Notes: generated by a model not told the origin, from the letters alone. A DNA stretch of 64,000 nt from Paenibacillus sp. MAEPY2 (GCF_000499205.1 NZ_AWUK01000012.1:62001-126000); one strand, 5' to 3'; shown: positions 1 through 9,005, numbered from the stretch's first letter. Numbers and translations are program-made.

Positions 1-210
1 CCGGTTCTTTTCATTCATGGTGAGGCGGATACGTTCGTGCCGACGGAAATGGTTTATAGATTGTATGAAGCTTGTCCGACAGAAAAGGAACTGCTGACTG
101 TTCCCCGTGCGGGTCATGGGACAGCGTTCCAAGTGGATCGTACCCGATATGAGGAGGTACTTGAATCCTTTTTGACGAAGAGCCTGTCACATTCATCTGA
201 TTCCATTTAA
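1..210 (+). CDS. Alpha/beta hydrolase, C-terminal fragment (cut by window edge)
   Basis: The window opens inside a reading frame that ends at 210 (69 residues visible). The visible part reads as the end of an alpha/beta-hydrolase fold: a strand followed by HGEADTFVP, where the Asp is the expected acid of the catalytic triad, and later a strand followed by AGHG, where the His is the expected catalytic base. The nucleophile elbow lies outside the window. Substrate cannot be told. The next gene starts 47 bases downstream. It may be a BAAT, prolyl-oligopeptidase or cinnamoyl-esterase-like hydrolase; the fragment is too short to choose. Confidence 0.75.
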   Translation, partial: PVLFIHGEADTFVPTEMVYRLYEACPTEKELLTVPRAGHGTAFQVDRTRYEEVLESFLTKSLSHSSDSI

Positions 211-257
211 GCATCCAGGGTATTAAGTAGAAGATGTACTTAAAGGGGAGGTGTGAG

Positions 258-608
258 ATGCCACGTACACCTAGAGTTTGTTCGTATTGTCATGAAGAAA
301 TGGCAGAGGATGAGTTCAAATGCAAATCCTGCGGCAATCTCGTTGTGACCAAAACAGCTTTGCCTGACCAACCATACATGACGGAATATGAAGAATCCGT
401 GTTGGATCAATATTCAATGGTGCTGCTTGTTCTGATGACATTATTTCTTCCTCCGGTAGCCATGGTCATTGGCGGCGTGATGTTATTTAATGACAGTATG
501 TATAAGCGGGACACCGGTAAACTGCTCGTCACCGGGGCATTTATAGTTATGGTCATTCTAACCATTATTCTATTCGCAGGTTCGGGGACTTTGACGATTA
601 ACTTCTAA
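258..608 (+). CDS. Small zinc-ribbon membrane protein of unknown function
   Basis: This 116-residue protein begins with a zinc-ribbon-like segment, CSYCHEEM followed by FKCKSCGN, giving two CxxC pairs at about residues 8-11 and 22-25. Two hydrophobic stretches follow (about residues 48-72 and 90-112) that should cross the membrane, with a short charged turn between them. The ATG at 258 is chosen because a GGGGAGGTG ribosome binding site lies just upstream; an in-frame ATG at 234 has none. The methyltransferase gene starts 17 bases after the stop, so the two may be co-transcribed. Function is not recognised. Confidence 0.7.
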   Translation: MPRTPRVCSYCHEEMAEDEFKCKSCGNLVVTKTALPDQPYMTEYEESVLDQYSMVLLVLMTLFLPPVAMVIGGVMLFNDSMYKRDTGKLLVTGAFIVMVILTIILFAGSGTLTINF

Positions 609-625
609 GCCATGGAGGTGCTCTT

Positions 626-1339
626 ATGGAAAATAAACAGTTTGAGGCTGCAAGAAAAGCAGAGGCAGGTTACCATTCCAACTTCTATCAGAATAATGAA
701 TTATTTGCGTCCGGTACCTGGATGTCAAGGCCTATGCCAATGGTTATGGACATGCTGGAGCGTCTGCTTGCTCATAAGACGGAGCTGCGTGTTCTGGATT
801 TGGGATGCGGTGTAGGCAGACATACGATACCGATTGCACAGCGTCTCGGGCAAACGAACAGTGAAGTTATCGGTGTGGATTTGCTGGATGAGGCTGTAGA
901 TGGACTTCGCAAATATGCGAAAGAATATCAGGTTGATCATATTGTACAAGTAGAGAAAGCGGATGTTGAGCATTACCCTATCGAGCCGGATTATTTTGAT
1001 TATATTGCTGCTTGCTCTTGCCTGGAACATGTTTCCAATAAACAAGCCTTGATAGAAGCTATAGAACGACTACAAGTGGGAACACGCAGAGGCGGCATCC
1101 ATTGTATTACGATGAGTACAAGTGTGGAGGAAATGGAAATCAACACCGACCGAACAATTGAACCGTTGATTGAATTGAATCTACCTACAGCAGAGGCTGT
1201 CGCATTACTGGAGAATGCTTATGCTGACTGGAATATTCTGCTCCAGGAACATGTAACACAGACGATCGAAGAGGAAAAATATGATGAACCGACACAGTTC
1301 CGTTGTGAACTGCTTCGTTTCGCTGCACAGAAGCAATAA
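626..1339 (+). CDS. Class I SAM-dependent methyltransferase
   Basis: The protein has 237 residues with a class I methyltransferase fold. Motif I reads VLDLGCGVGRHT near residues 56-67 (SAM-binding glycine loop), an acidic residue at the end of the second strand follows in VIGVDLLDEAV, and the motif IV-like segment is YFDYIAACSCLEHV. It most resembles the Methyltransf_11/25 group acting on small molecules. The substrate cannot be inferred. A GGAGGTG site lies about 6 bases before the ATG. An inverted repeat follows the stop. Confidence 0.8.
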   Translation: MENKQFEAARKAEAGYHSNFYQNNELFASGTWMSRPMPMVMDMLERLLAHKTELRVLDLGCGVGRHTIPIAQRLGQTNSEVIGVDLLDEAVDGLRKYAKEYQVDHIVQVEKADVEHYPIEPDYFDYIAACSCLEHVSNKQALIEAIERLQVGTRRGGIHCITMSTSVEEMEINTDRTIEPLIELNLPTAEAVALLENAYADWNILLQEHVTQTIEEEKYDEPTQFRCELLRFAAQKQ

Positions 1340-1343
1340 CAGC

Positions 1344-1376
1344 TCTGCCGGGATCGAGTAGTTTGGCCCCGGCAGA
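1344..1376 (+). terminator. Hairpin after the methyltransferase gene
   Basis: TCTGCCGGG (1344-1352) pairs perfectly with CCCGGCAGA (1368-1376) around a 15-base loop. There is no T run, so factor-independent termination is uncertain; it may instead protect the 3' end of the transcript. Confidence 0.4.
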
Positions 1377-1459
1377 CGTATTACTCGATAGCAATAGGAA
1401 CATCGCGAGAAGCATCATGGGACATGGAAAATCATCACACCAGAACATGGGGGATAAGA

Positions 1460-2446
1460 ATGAGTACATATGTGATTGGGATGGATGGCGGGGGAAGCCA
1501 TATACGTGTAGCATTGGCCGATGAGCACGGAAGGGTACTGTCATACGTGCAAAAGGGTGGTTGCAACCGTTATCATGATGCCAATGCAGAGCAGCATGTA
1601 TTGGACGGCATCGCTGAAGCCATTGCCGGAGCCGGGTTAGAAGTAGGACAGATTGCTTCCATTCAGGCGGGGATGGCAGGGCTGGATCGGCCTGAAGATA
1701 CGGTCTGGGCTGAAGCATTGCTCGCCCAAACCGGTATCCTGGGCATAATCAGCGCGGTAAATGACACGCAAATTGCACATACGGCAGCCTTTGGTGGTGA
1801 GCTGGGCATTGTAGCTATTGGAGGCACGGGCTCTCTGATCCTGGGTAAAACGGAACAGGGGACCTGGCTTCGCAATGATCAGTTTGGCCACTATGCGCCA
1901 ACAGCAGCACGCTTTTTGGCTTATGACGCGGTGCATTCGATCCTTGCTGGTCGTTATGGGCGCCAGGATCAGCCCTTAATTGAGCAGATATTAACCTATT
2001 GGAATGTAACTTCAATACCGGAGCTTGCTGCGCTGGGCGTTTCAGGTTTTGCTGAAAATAAACAGGCCATGAATCGGAAATTTGGTCAAATGGCTCCCTT
2101 GGTGACTAAAGCCGCCGCCCAAAATATCCCCCTTGCGGTCAGAGTATGTGACTCAGCAGCAGATACGGCTGTTGTAGGTATTCTCTTACTTGCATCGTGT
2201 TTTAAAGATCAGCAGGTATCCATGACGATTACAGGAAGTTGTCTGAGCACACCGTACATGGTGGAGGCCGTCCGAAAGGGGCTGAATGCAGCCTATAAAC
2301 CGGGAGGACAACAGATTCATTACATTACCAGCAATGTGTTGGCAGTTGGAGGTGCGCTGCTGGATGCATATCATTTGGCAGGAATCCAGGTGCCGGAAGG
2401 CATGACGAATGTCATTCAATCGGAGCTGGAACGCTACACGACTTGA
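1460..2446 (+). CDS. BadF/BadG-type N-acetylglucosamine kinase family protein
   Basis: The protein has 328 residues and belongs to the ASKHA ATPase fold. The N-terminal phosphate-1 loop reads IGMDGGGSHIRVAL, and a later loop AIGGTGSL is typical of the BadF/BadG/BcrA/NagK family. These kinases phosphorylate amino sugars such as GlcNAc or MurNAc in the cytoplasm. The first in-frame ATG is at 1424, but the ATG at 1460 has a GGGGGATAAG site upstream and starts directly at the fold (MSTYVIGMDGGGS). The gene lies between a methyltransferase and a GNAT gene, with no clear operon partner for amino sugar use, so the substrate is family-based inference. Confidence 0.8.
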   Translation: MSTYVIGMDGGGSHIRVALADEHGRVLSYVQKGGCNRYHDANAEQHVLDGIAEAIAGAGLEVGQIASIQAGMAGLDRPEDTVWAEALLAQTGILGIISAVNDTQIAHTAAFGGELGIVAIGGTGSLILGKTEQGTWLRNDQFGHYAPTAARFLAYDAVHSILAGRYGRQDQPLIEQILTYWNVTSIPELAALGVSGFAENKQAMNRKFGQMAPLVTKAAAQNIPLAVRVCDSAADTAVVGILLLASCFKDQQVSMTITGSCLSTPYMVEAVRKGLNAAYKPGGQQIHYITSNVLAVGGALLDAYHLAGIQVPEGMTNVIQSELERYTT

Positions 2447-2509
2447 ACTTTTAAAGGCTAACGACTACAATACGATAACGGAATCAAGCAAGCTATAGGA
2501 GGAATCAGG

Positions 2510-2947
2510 GTGTTAATTCATTTGAAATCACGCATACAGGAGCCGGAAGTGCAGGAACTGCTGTCTTACTCGGTCTTTCCCGATCCGGATCATCTGAATC
2601 GTGCGTTACAACAATATGTTAACAAGGACGAGCTGCATTTGGAGGGTTATGAAGACGAAGGCCAGCTGATAGGCCTGATTGGATATGAGAAAACAGGAGC
2701 TAGTGAGGTCACCATTCATCATATCGCAGTCCTGCCAGAGAACCGTTTTAAAAATTATGGTCGCGGCATGATTTCACAGGTGCTGGCCCAATATAATCCT
2801 GACAGATTGATCGCGGAGACCGACGTGGAAGCTGTAGAGTTTTATCGAAATACGGGATTCGTGGTGTATAGCCTGGGTGAATTATATCCGGGTGTGGAGC
2901 GTTTCCGTTGTGTATTAGAGAAGGACGAGGAGCAAGACGAAGACTAG
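2510..2947 (+). CDS. GNAT family N-acetyltransferase
   Basis: The protein has 145 residues. The GNAT core is visible: the beta-4 strand EVTIHHIAVLPENR leads into the acetyl-CoA pyrophosphate loop FKNYGRGMI (R/Q-x-x-G-x-G/A pattern), and the C-terminal half has AVEFYRNTGFVVYSLGE, typical of motif B. The start is GTG at 2510 after AGGAGGAATCAGG. The acetylated substrate is unknown. A hairpin with eight T follows the gene. Confidence 0.8.
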   Translation: MLIHLKSRIQEPEVQELLSYSVFPDPDHLNRALQQYVNKDELHLEGYEDEGQLIGLIGYEKTGASEVTIHHIAVLPENRFKNYGRGMISQVLAQYNPDRLIAETDVEAVEFYRNTGFVVYSLGELYPGVERFRCVLEKDEEQDED

Positions 2948-2987
2948 TATCGGTCTACTACTGTGTAACATAAAGAGAGCATATCAT

Positions 2988-3039
2988 AACAGGATGTTGG
3001 ATTTGGCGAAGCAGCTGAGTCGGACGTCCTGTTTTTTTT
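2988..3039 (+). terminator. Rho-independent terminator after the GNAT gene
   Basis: AACAGGAT (2988-2995) pairs with GTCCTGTT (3026-3033) and is followed directly by a run of eight T. The loop is long, about 30 bases. Confidence 0.6.
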
Positions 3040-3070
3040 GTCGTTTACTTAAAAAAATAGGAAAAACGTA

Positions 3071-3135
3071 TTGCTTTGCAATATAGTTTCATTATAGAAT
3101 AGTTTCATTGATGAATAGTTCGATGGATGAACTAT
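3071..3135 (+). promoter_or_regulatory. Promoter and MarR-type operator before the MarR/MMPL operon
   Basis: A possible SigA promoter is TTGCTT (3071-3076) and TATAGA (3093-3098), 16 bases apart. Downstream, ATAGTTC (3115-3121) and GAACTAT (3129-3135) form a perfect 7-base inverted repeat separated by seven bases. The unit ATAGTTTCATT also occurs twice in the 3083-3110 stretch. Such palindromes over the transcription start are usual for MarR autorepression; binding here is inferred. Confidence 0.55.
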
Positions 3136-3159
3136 ATTTGGGAGGAAGGAGAATCAAGG

Positions 3160-3618
3160 ATGAACACACCGGATGCCAAAAGTTTGGTTAACCGCTATTT
3201 GGATGCTTCTTTCCTGGTAACCAAACAGTTTGATACCCAGATACGTGAACGCCTGGGTCAAACCATTACCACAGATCAGTTCTGCGCACTTCGTATGATT
3301 AAAGAGAAACCGCTTTGTACGCCCTCCGATCTGGCAGAGCTTCTGTGTGTGGGAAAAAGCAGTATCACCGCACTGGTCAACAAGCTGGTGGATCGGGATC
3401 TGGTCCATCGGGCGGGGGATGAGCGCGACCGCAGAGTTGTGTATTTAACCCTGACGGATAACGGACGGGAAGTATACAAGGAAACGGAACAGGAAATACA
3501 GCAGCTTTTGGAGCCGTATCTGGTTCACTTTAAACCGGAAGAGGTCCAAAATTTCATTGAATCTTTTGAGAAGCTTGCCGCTTTGCTATCGCATGAAGGA
3601 GGACAGGAGAACGAATGA
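3160..3618 (+). CDS. MarR family transcriptional regulator
   Basis: The protein has 152 residues with a winged helix-turn-helix. The recognition region reads LAELLCVGKSSITALVNKLV, followed by the wing DERDRRVVYLTLTDNG, which carries the conserved D-x-R motif of the family. ATG at 3160 is chosen because GGAGGAAGGAG lies upstream; the in-frame ATG at 3127 sits inside the operator. The stop overlaps the start of the MMPL exporter (ATGA), which points to translational coupling and to the regulator controlling the exporter through the palindrome before the gene. The inducing ligand is unknown. Confidence 0.9.
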   Translation: MNTPDAKSLVNRYLDASFLVTKQFDTQIRERLGQTITTDQFCALRMIKEKPLCTPSDLAELLCVGKSSITALVNKLVDRDLVHRAGDERDRRVVYLTLTDNGREVYKETEQEIQQLLEPYLVHFKPEEVQNFIESFEKLAALLSHEGGQENE

Positions 3619-6600
3619 GAACGATTTTGAAAGCGCGATGGTGGTTGATGGGTCTATGGGTCGTTGTAGCTGCCGTATTGATGTTCACCGCCCCTAACAT
3701 GAGTGAATTGATTCGGGAAAAGGGACAGTTCTCGGTTCCTGAAGGGCACTCGTCCACCCAAGCAGCAGCGATTCTGGACGAAGCCGCGGCACAAAAGGGA
3801 GAGCAGCAGGGCAGCCAGCTGGCTCTTGTGTTTTATAATCCGAATGGTTTGGGTGCCGATGGTAAAGAAGAGGCAGAACAGGCTGTTAAGAAACTGGAGG
3901 CCGAAAAAGAGAAACTGGGCATTCTGTCCATACTGGAGCCATTCTCTCAGCCTGAATTATCTGACAAAATGATTTCTGCCGATGGCAAGACGATCTTAAC
4001 ATCGCTTTCCATTGATCAGGGAGATCGTACAGTCAAGGAAATGCGCGAAGACCTCAATGAAGCATTGTCATCGGTCAATGTGGAGCATTACATAACCGGT
4101 AAAGGCTTAATTGATGAGGATACGGTGGAGAGTTCCCAAGAGGGGCTCAAGAAATCGGAATACATTACGGTTGTATTTATTTTGCTCATTCTGTTCCTCG
4201 TATTCCGCTCATTCGTAGCTCCATTTGTTCCGCTGCTTACGGTGGGGATCAGCTACATTGTTTCACAGCAGATTGTCGCGTTCCTTGTGGACGGACTAGA
4301 CTTCCCGATTTCGACGTTTACGCAGATCTTTATGGTGGCGGTCATGTTCGGGATTGGTACGGACTATTGCATCCTGTTGATTAGCCGGTTCAAGGAAGAA
4401 TTGGCTCATCATGAAAATACGTGGGATGCCATCATCGCTACTTATCGCACAGCAGGCAAAACGGTATTCTTCTCCGCACTCGCCGTGCTGGTTGGATTCA
4501 TTGCCATTGGTTTTGCACAGTTTATGCTGTATCGTTCCGCGGTAGCGGTCGCTGTCGGTATTGCCGTGATGATGCTGGCATTAGTCACGATTGTTCCATT
4601 TTTTATGGCGGTGCTGGGCAAAAGATTGTTCTGGCCTTCCAAGGGTTCACTGGAGCATGCCGAGAGCCGGATTTATGGTGCAGCCGGTCGTTTCTCCCTG
4701 AAACGTCCATGGGCAGCCCTGCTCATCGTTGCAGCGGTATGTGTGCCATTACTGGCGACTTACGACGGCAAACTGTCGTTTAACAGTCTCGATGAAATTG
4801 GTGACAAATATGATTCGGTCAAAGCATTCAATATCATTTCGGACAGCTTCGGTCCGGGTGAATCCTTGCCGGGTCAGGTCGTTATCCAGAATGATGAAGC
4901 AATGGACAACGCCAAATATATGGCGCTCGCCGAGAAGATCAGCCGGGAAGTGGAGAAGGTGCCAGGTATCTCTGGTGTCCGCAGCATGACACGTCCAACC
5001 GGTGATGAGATCAAGGATTTTGAAGTAACACAGCAAGTGGGGACATTATCGGATGGACTGGGTGAAGGAAAGACGGGTCTGGATAAAATCCGTGATGGTC
5101 TGAGCGAGGCCAGCAGTCAGTTAAGCAAAAATGAACCACAACTCAAAGAAGCTGCTGACGGAGCAGGAGAACTGTCGAAGGGTACTTCCCAGCTGCAATC
5201 GGGTATTACACAGTTAGCTGAAGGACTTCAGCAGATTGAAAAAGGAATCCGTGACGGCTCTTCAGGTGCCGGCGAACTGAAAGCCGGACTTCAGAAAGCC
5301 AAAACGAGTGCTGATCAACTTGCACAAGCGAACAATCAATTGCTTCAAGCCTATCGTCAGGCAGGAGCAGGTGTCGCTGCCCTGGGTGATGGCGTAGGTG
5401 AACTGCAACAACAGCTCACAGGTGTATCCACAGCGTTGACCAGCTTGAACGAATCGTTCACAGCACTTGAGGAGCGCTATCCTGATTTGCTGCAAGACGC
5501 CGATTATCAGCGTATCAAAGGAACCCTTGGTGAGACGGGTACCGGAACGGCACAGCTCGCTCAAGGATTGGGTCAAATTCAATCCAAGCTGGGCGAAGCC
5601 GCAGCTGGAATCAATCAGGCTAACGAAGGCTTTGCCTCCGCAGCTTCCGGACAGAAGGCACTTGCCGATGGTCTGGGTCAGATTGTGACGGGAATCAGTC
5701 AGTTGCAATCCGGTCTCAAACAGGCCGCTGACGGTCAAGGTAAAGTCATAAGTGAAATTCCTTCCATCCAGAACGGACTTGGTCAGCTTCAGGGTGGTCA
5801 GGAGAAAATTCAGCAAGGCTTCTCGGATCTGAGTGGTCAACTGACGCAATTGACGGATGGTCTTAATCAGAGTGTAGATGGAATTGAACAGGTTTCAGGT
5901 GGACTCGATTCAGCACAGGACTACCTGACACAATTGCAAAACTCTCCTGATTCCGATCTGGCAGGCTGGTATGTTCCTGAAGAAGCACTGAACAGTAAAG
6001 ATTTCACGCAGGTATTCGATACGTATCTGTCCAAAGATCGGAAAACGATGACGATTGACGTTATTTTTGCAGAGAATCCATATGGAACAGAAGCGATTGA
6101 TCGTGTTCCGGATATCGAAGCTGCTGTACATCGTGCTGTACAGGGAAGTGCACTAGAAAAAGCGGATATTGCCATTGGCGGAGTAACCAGTACGTTCGCA
6201 GATCTGCAGGAAGTCTCCAACAACGACTACACACGCACGGTTATGCTGATGCTTGCAGGAACGTTTATCATTTTGGTCCTGCTGCTCCGTTCGGTTATTA
6301 TGCCGCTATATCTCATCATCTCGTTGTTGCTGGCGTATTTCACATCCATGGCCCTGACGGAAGCCATCTTTGTGAATATACTTGGATTCTCGGGCATCAG
6401 CTGGGTTACACCGTTCTTCGGCTTTGTCATGCTGATTGCACTCGGGGTGGATTACAGCATCTTCCTGATGGATCGTTTCAATGAGAACAAAGGCATGAAA
6501 GTACAGGATGCCATGCTGTATGCCATGAAAAACATGGGTACGGTCATCCTATCTGCAGCCGTCATTCTGAGCGGTACCTTTGCCGCGATGTATCCATCGG

Positions 6601-6782
6601 GAGTTCTTTCGATGATGCAGATTGCGACGGTTGTACTCAGCGGACTAATCTTGTACTCTCTTCTATTCCTGCCATTCTTCGTTCCTGTAATGGTGAAAAT
6701 GTTTGGCCGTGCCAACTGGTGGCCATTCCCGAACAAGGAACAGGCAGATTCCGTTGAATCGGATCGTAATATAGGCATGTAA
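3615..6782 (+). CDS. MMPL family (RND-type) membrane exporter
   Basis: The protein has 1055 residues with two transporter halves. After the first transmembrane helix comes an outer domain, then a five-helix block (about residues 180-350) containing the GIGTDYCILLISRFKEE signature; a second block near the C terminus repeats it as ALGVDYSIFLMDRFNE. Asp and Tyr in these motifs are the expected proton relay. Between the blocks, about residues 470-775 form a long polar repeat region rich in G-x-x-Q-L and GLGQ-type units, predicted helical and like YhgE/Pip-type exported loops. MMPL pumps export lipids, siderophores or hydrophobic drugs. Coupling to MarR suggests an inducible efflux role. The substrate is unknown. 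Confidence 0.9.
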   Translation: MRTILKARWWLMGLWVVVAAVLMFTAPNMSELIREKGQFSVPEGHSSTQAAAILDEAAAQKGEQQGSQLALVFYNPNGLGADGKEEAEQAVKKLEAEKEKLGILSILEPFSQPELSDKMISADGKTILTSLSIDQGDRTVKEMREDLNEALSSVNVEHYITGKGLIDEDTVESSQEGLKKSEYITVVFILLILFLVFRSFVAPFVPLLTVGISYIVSQQIVAFLVDGLDFPISTFTQIFMVAVMFGIGTDYCILLISRFKEELAHHENTWDAIIATYRTAGKTVFFSALAVLVGFIAIGFAQFMLYRSAVAVAVGIAVMMLALVTIVPFFMAVLGKRLFWPSKGSLEHAESRIYGAAGRFSLKRPWAALLIVAAVCVPLLATYDGKLSFNSLDEIGDKYDSVKAFNIISDSFGPGESLPGQVVIQNDEAMDNAKYMALAEKISREVEKVPGISGVRSMTRPTGDEIKDFEVTQQVGTLSDGLGEGKTGLDKIRDGLSEASSQLSKNEPQLKEAADGAGELSKGTSQLQSGITQLAEGLQQIEKGIRDGSSGAGELKAGLQKAKTSADQLAQANNQLLQAYRQAGAGVAALGDGVGELQQQLTGVSTALTSLNESFTALEERYPDLLQDADYQRIKGTLGETGTGTAQLAQGLGQIQSKLGEAAAGINQANEGFASAASGQKALADGLGQIVTGISQLQSGLKQAADGQGKVISEIPSIQNGLGQLQGGQEKIQQGFSDLSGQLTQLTDGLNQSVDGIEQVSGGLDSAQDYLTQLQNSPDSDLAGWYVPEEALNSKDFTQVFDTYLSKDRKTMTIDVIFAENPYGTEAIDRVPDIEAAVHRAVQGSALEKADIAIGGVTSTFADLQEVSNNDYTRTVMLMLAGTFIILVLLLRSVIMPLYLIISLLLAYFTSMALTEAIFVNILGFSGISWVTPFFGFVMLIALGVDYSIFLMDRFNENKGMKVQDAMLYAMKNMGTVILSAAVILSGTFAAMYPSGVLSMMQIATVVLSGLILYSLLFLPFFVPVMVKMFGRANWWPFPNKEQADSVESDRNIGM

Positions 6783-6799
6783 TAAAATGATTAATGAAC

Positions 6800-6840
6800 A
6801 GCTCCGCTGGCATTGCCGGCGGGGCTTTCTGTATTGTTTT
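6800..6840 (+). terminator. Terminator after the MMPL gene
   Basis: AGCTCCGCTGGC (6800-6811) pairs with GCCGGCGGGGCT (6815-6826), with two G-U pairs and a three-base loop. A T-rich tail follows (TTCTGTATTGTTTT). Confidence 0.75.
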
Positions 6841-6976
6841 ATGCAAGAAAACCGTGAAACGACAAATAAATGTGTATGCCTACGGACACCATCCCGCGCC
6901 TTGTCTGCGTTCCTCTCATACGATATATAGGAATTGTATATGGAGTAGTTATAACATGGCAGAGAGGGGCGGCGGG

Positions 6977-7603
6977 ATGGTATATCGATATGTGGCTATA
7001 GGAGATTCATTAACGGTAGGTACAGGAGCGCTGCTGGGCACCGGCTTTGTTCCTTTATATCGGAGAATGGCAGAAACGAATGTACGTACGTTTGTATCGA
7101 TGGATAACTTGGGCGTGAATGGACTTACGTCAGGGGAAATGCTGCAGATGATATCCAACAATCCAAGAGTACGGCAATCACTGCGTGAAGCAGATATTAT
7201 TACGTTATCGATTGGTGGAAACGATCTGATTCGTACGTTCAAAGCGAGTGGCGGGATCCCGAACGCAAGTAAAATGACACAGGTGCTTGGCGAAACGCGT
7301 AGTAACGTGTCCCAGATTATGAGGCACATCCGGCAGTTAAAAGGCAACAGTGTATATATGGTTCGTACGATTGGGTTGTACAACCCGTATCCGCAAGCAG
7401 CCGAAGCATCATATTGGGTGCGGCAATATAATTCCTTTCTGAATGGTGTGGGATCGGGAAACTATGCCTGTGCCCAGATCTATGACCGGTTTGAAGGGCG
7501 TGAACGTGAACTGTTATTTTGGGACAGGGTTCATCCAAATGCAAAAGGCTATCGCGTAATTGCAGAACAGCTAAATCGTACAGGATACTATCCTTTTGCC
7601 TGA
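6977..7603 (+). CDS. SGNH/GDSL hydrolase, LipC-like
   Basis: The protein has 208 residues. Block I is VAIGDSLTVGTG with the nucleophile Ser at residue 11; block III is SIGGNDLI (Gly and Asn of the oxyanion hole); block V is WDRVHPN with the catalytic Asp and His. It resembles Bacillus LipC (YcsK), a spore-coat lipase needed for germination, though that assignment is family-level. ATG 6977 fits the AGAGGGGCGGCGGG site; an in-frame ATG at 6956 is the alternative. No signal peptide is seen, which suits a spore protein made in the mother cell. A CATACGATA sequence at 6917-6925 fits the -10 of SigE/SigK promoters, but no good -35 is visible. Confidence 0.8.
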   Translation: MVYRYVAIGDSLTVGTGALLGTGFVPLYRRMAETNVRTFVSMDNLGVNGLTSGEMLQMISNNPRVRQSLREADIITLSIGGNDLIRTFKASGGIPNASKMTQVLGETRSNVSQIMRHIRQLKGNSVYMVRTIGLYNPYPQAAEASYWVRQYNSFLNGVGSGNYACAQIYDRFEGRERELLFWDRVHPNAKGYRVIAEQLNRTGYYPFA

Positions 7604-7726
7604 TCAGCAGGGGTTAAAGTTTAGAATGACGATTACCTCGGAGAGCTGACTAGACCGAAAGAAATACTTCCGTTAAGATGAGGACATATAGAGGTTGTAT
7701 TACGTGAGATAAAGGAGTTATTTTTG

Positions 7727-8782
7727 GTGCACATCATCGATTCAGATTCCCTAAACGATTCAGAACAGCAGCTCATATCTACCGTTTTATCCTCATATGG
7801 CTTCACGTCCAACTGGAACGCTCAGCGCGGAAGGGGAGGCATGAACAACTCTACCTTCATGGTAGAGATAAACCAGGAATGTTACGTGCTTAGGCAGTAT
7901 GAAACGCATAACGATCAAGAGAAAATTGCTTTTGAACACGAAGTGTTGTCTGCATTATTGCGTTCAGATTTGGAGCTTCATGTGCCTGAACCCGTTAGCC
8001 TTCCTGATGATAAAGATGCGACATTTCTTACTGTACAGGATCGTCTAACAGGCCATACCAAAATCGTAACCTTGTTCCATTATCGTGAAGGCCACAATCC
8101 GGTCTGGATAACACCCGATCAACTGATCGGACTGGGCAGGGCGGCGGGGATGTTATCTTCTGTTATGGCGAGCCTTCCCATATCTCTGGCTCCCGTTTAC
8201 CCGCCCTATTATCAAATTCAGGAGGCTTACCCGCTCTGTTCACCGGAGAAACTGTTACAACTATGCACTTCACCCCCGGATATGCTCGTGGCATGTGCGG
8301 ATGACCTGCAAAAGCTGAAGATGGTGTTGCCAGACTTGTTCGATACGCTGCGAGGTATGGAGGTTTTGCCGCATCAACTGGTACATGGGGATTTGAATGC
8401 ATCCAATGTATTGGCAGACTCTCAGGAAGGCATATGTGCCATATTGGATTTTGAATTTGCCACATGGGATCTGCGGGTGATGGAGCTTGCTGTTCCCATG
8501 TCTGACCTTCTGACGATGGACAAGGATGAAGCATGGATTTGGGCGGCTTTGGAGGGATTAATCCAGGGATTCAGACAACAGGTCAGCCTGGAACCAAAGG
8601 AGCTGAGTGTAATCCCAGAGCTTGTTTTGCTTCGAAGTCTGGATGTGGTCATGCACTTTATCAGTCGGTTGTTCGAAGGTACAGATGAGCCTGAAGTGGC
8701 TGTGCAGCAAATCAGAACGCTGAGAGAACGGGTAGACTGGATGAAAGGTAATGAGGAACGGCTGCGTGAGCTGCTGATGTAG
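7727..8782 (+). CDS. Aminoglycoside phosphotransferase-fold kinase (APH/CotS-like)
   Basis: The protein has about 351 residues with an APH (PF01636) kinase fold. An N-terminal glycine-rich segment is followed by the Lys-containing strand YVLRQYE, the catalytic loop is VHGDLNASNVL (Brenner motif H-G-D-x-x-x-x-N), and the metal-binding motif is LDFEFATWD. Substrates of relatives include homoserine, choline and aminoglycosides, and some are spore-coat proteins (CotS). The start is GTG 7727 or TTG 7724 after AAAGGAG. It is isolated between terminators, so the substrate cannot be inferred and resistance should not be assumed. Confidence 0.8.
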   Translation: MHIIDSDSLNDSEQQLISTVLSSYGFTSNWNAQRGRGGMNNSTFMVEINQECYVLRQYETHNDQEKIAFEHEVLSALLRSDLELHVPEPVSLPDDKDATFLTVQDRLTGHTKIVTLFHYREGHNPVWITPDQLIGLGRAAGMLSSVMASLPISLAPVYPPYYQIQEAYPLCSPEKLLQLCTSPPDMLVACADDLQKLKMVLPDLFDTLRGMEVLPHQLVHGDLNASNVLADSQEGICAILDFEFATWDLRVMELAVPMSDLLTMDKDEAWIWAALEGLIQGFRQQVSLEPKELSVIPELVLLRSLDVVMHFISRLFEGTDEPEVAVQQIRTLRERVDWMKGNEERLRELLM

Positions 8783-8876
8783 CTTGATACGTATACGTTG
8801 TGATGGTTATCTTCGAAACCATCACAATCCTCCTCATAAGTTGGAATGGATAACCATTGGAAGAATTTCAATTGCA

Positions 8877-8925
8877 AAAAAGTGCACTGGACTTGCCACG
8901 AGGCAGGAACCAGTGCACTTTTATT
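8877..8925. terminator. Bidirectional-looking terminator between convergent genes
   Basis: AGTGCACTGG (8881-8890) pairs perfectly with CCAGTGCACT (8910-8919). It is flanked by A on the left and T on the right, so it can act for the kinase gene (+) and for the TPR gene (-). Confidence 0.8.
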
Positions 8926-9005
8926 TGATGAGATCGTATATCATGAGGGGGTGTATACACTCATTCACATAATATCTAGCTGCTAAATCAAAGCAATTCA
9001 GCAGC

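Noticed and set aside
5262-5849. Minus-strand frame of 195 codons inside the MMPL gene
   Set aside because: It mirrors the repeat-rich region of the exporter and has no ribosome binding site or context.
7727-8782. Aminoglycoside resistance gene
   Set aside because: The APH fold is shared by many kinases of small metabolites and spore-coat proteins; nothing in the sequence or context points to a drug.
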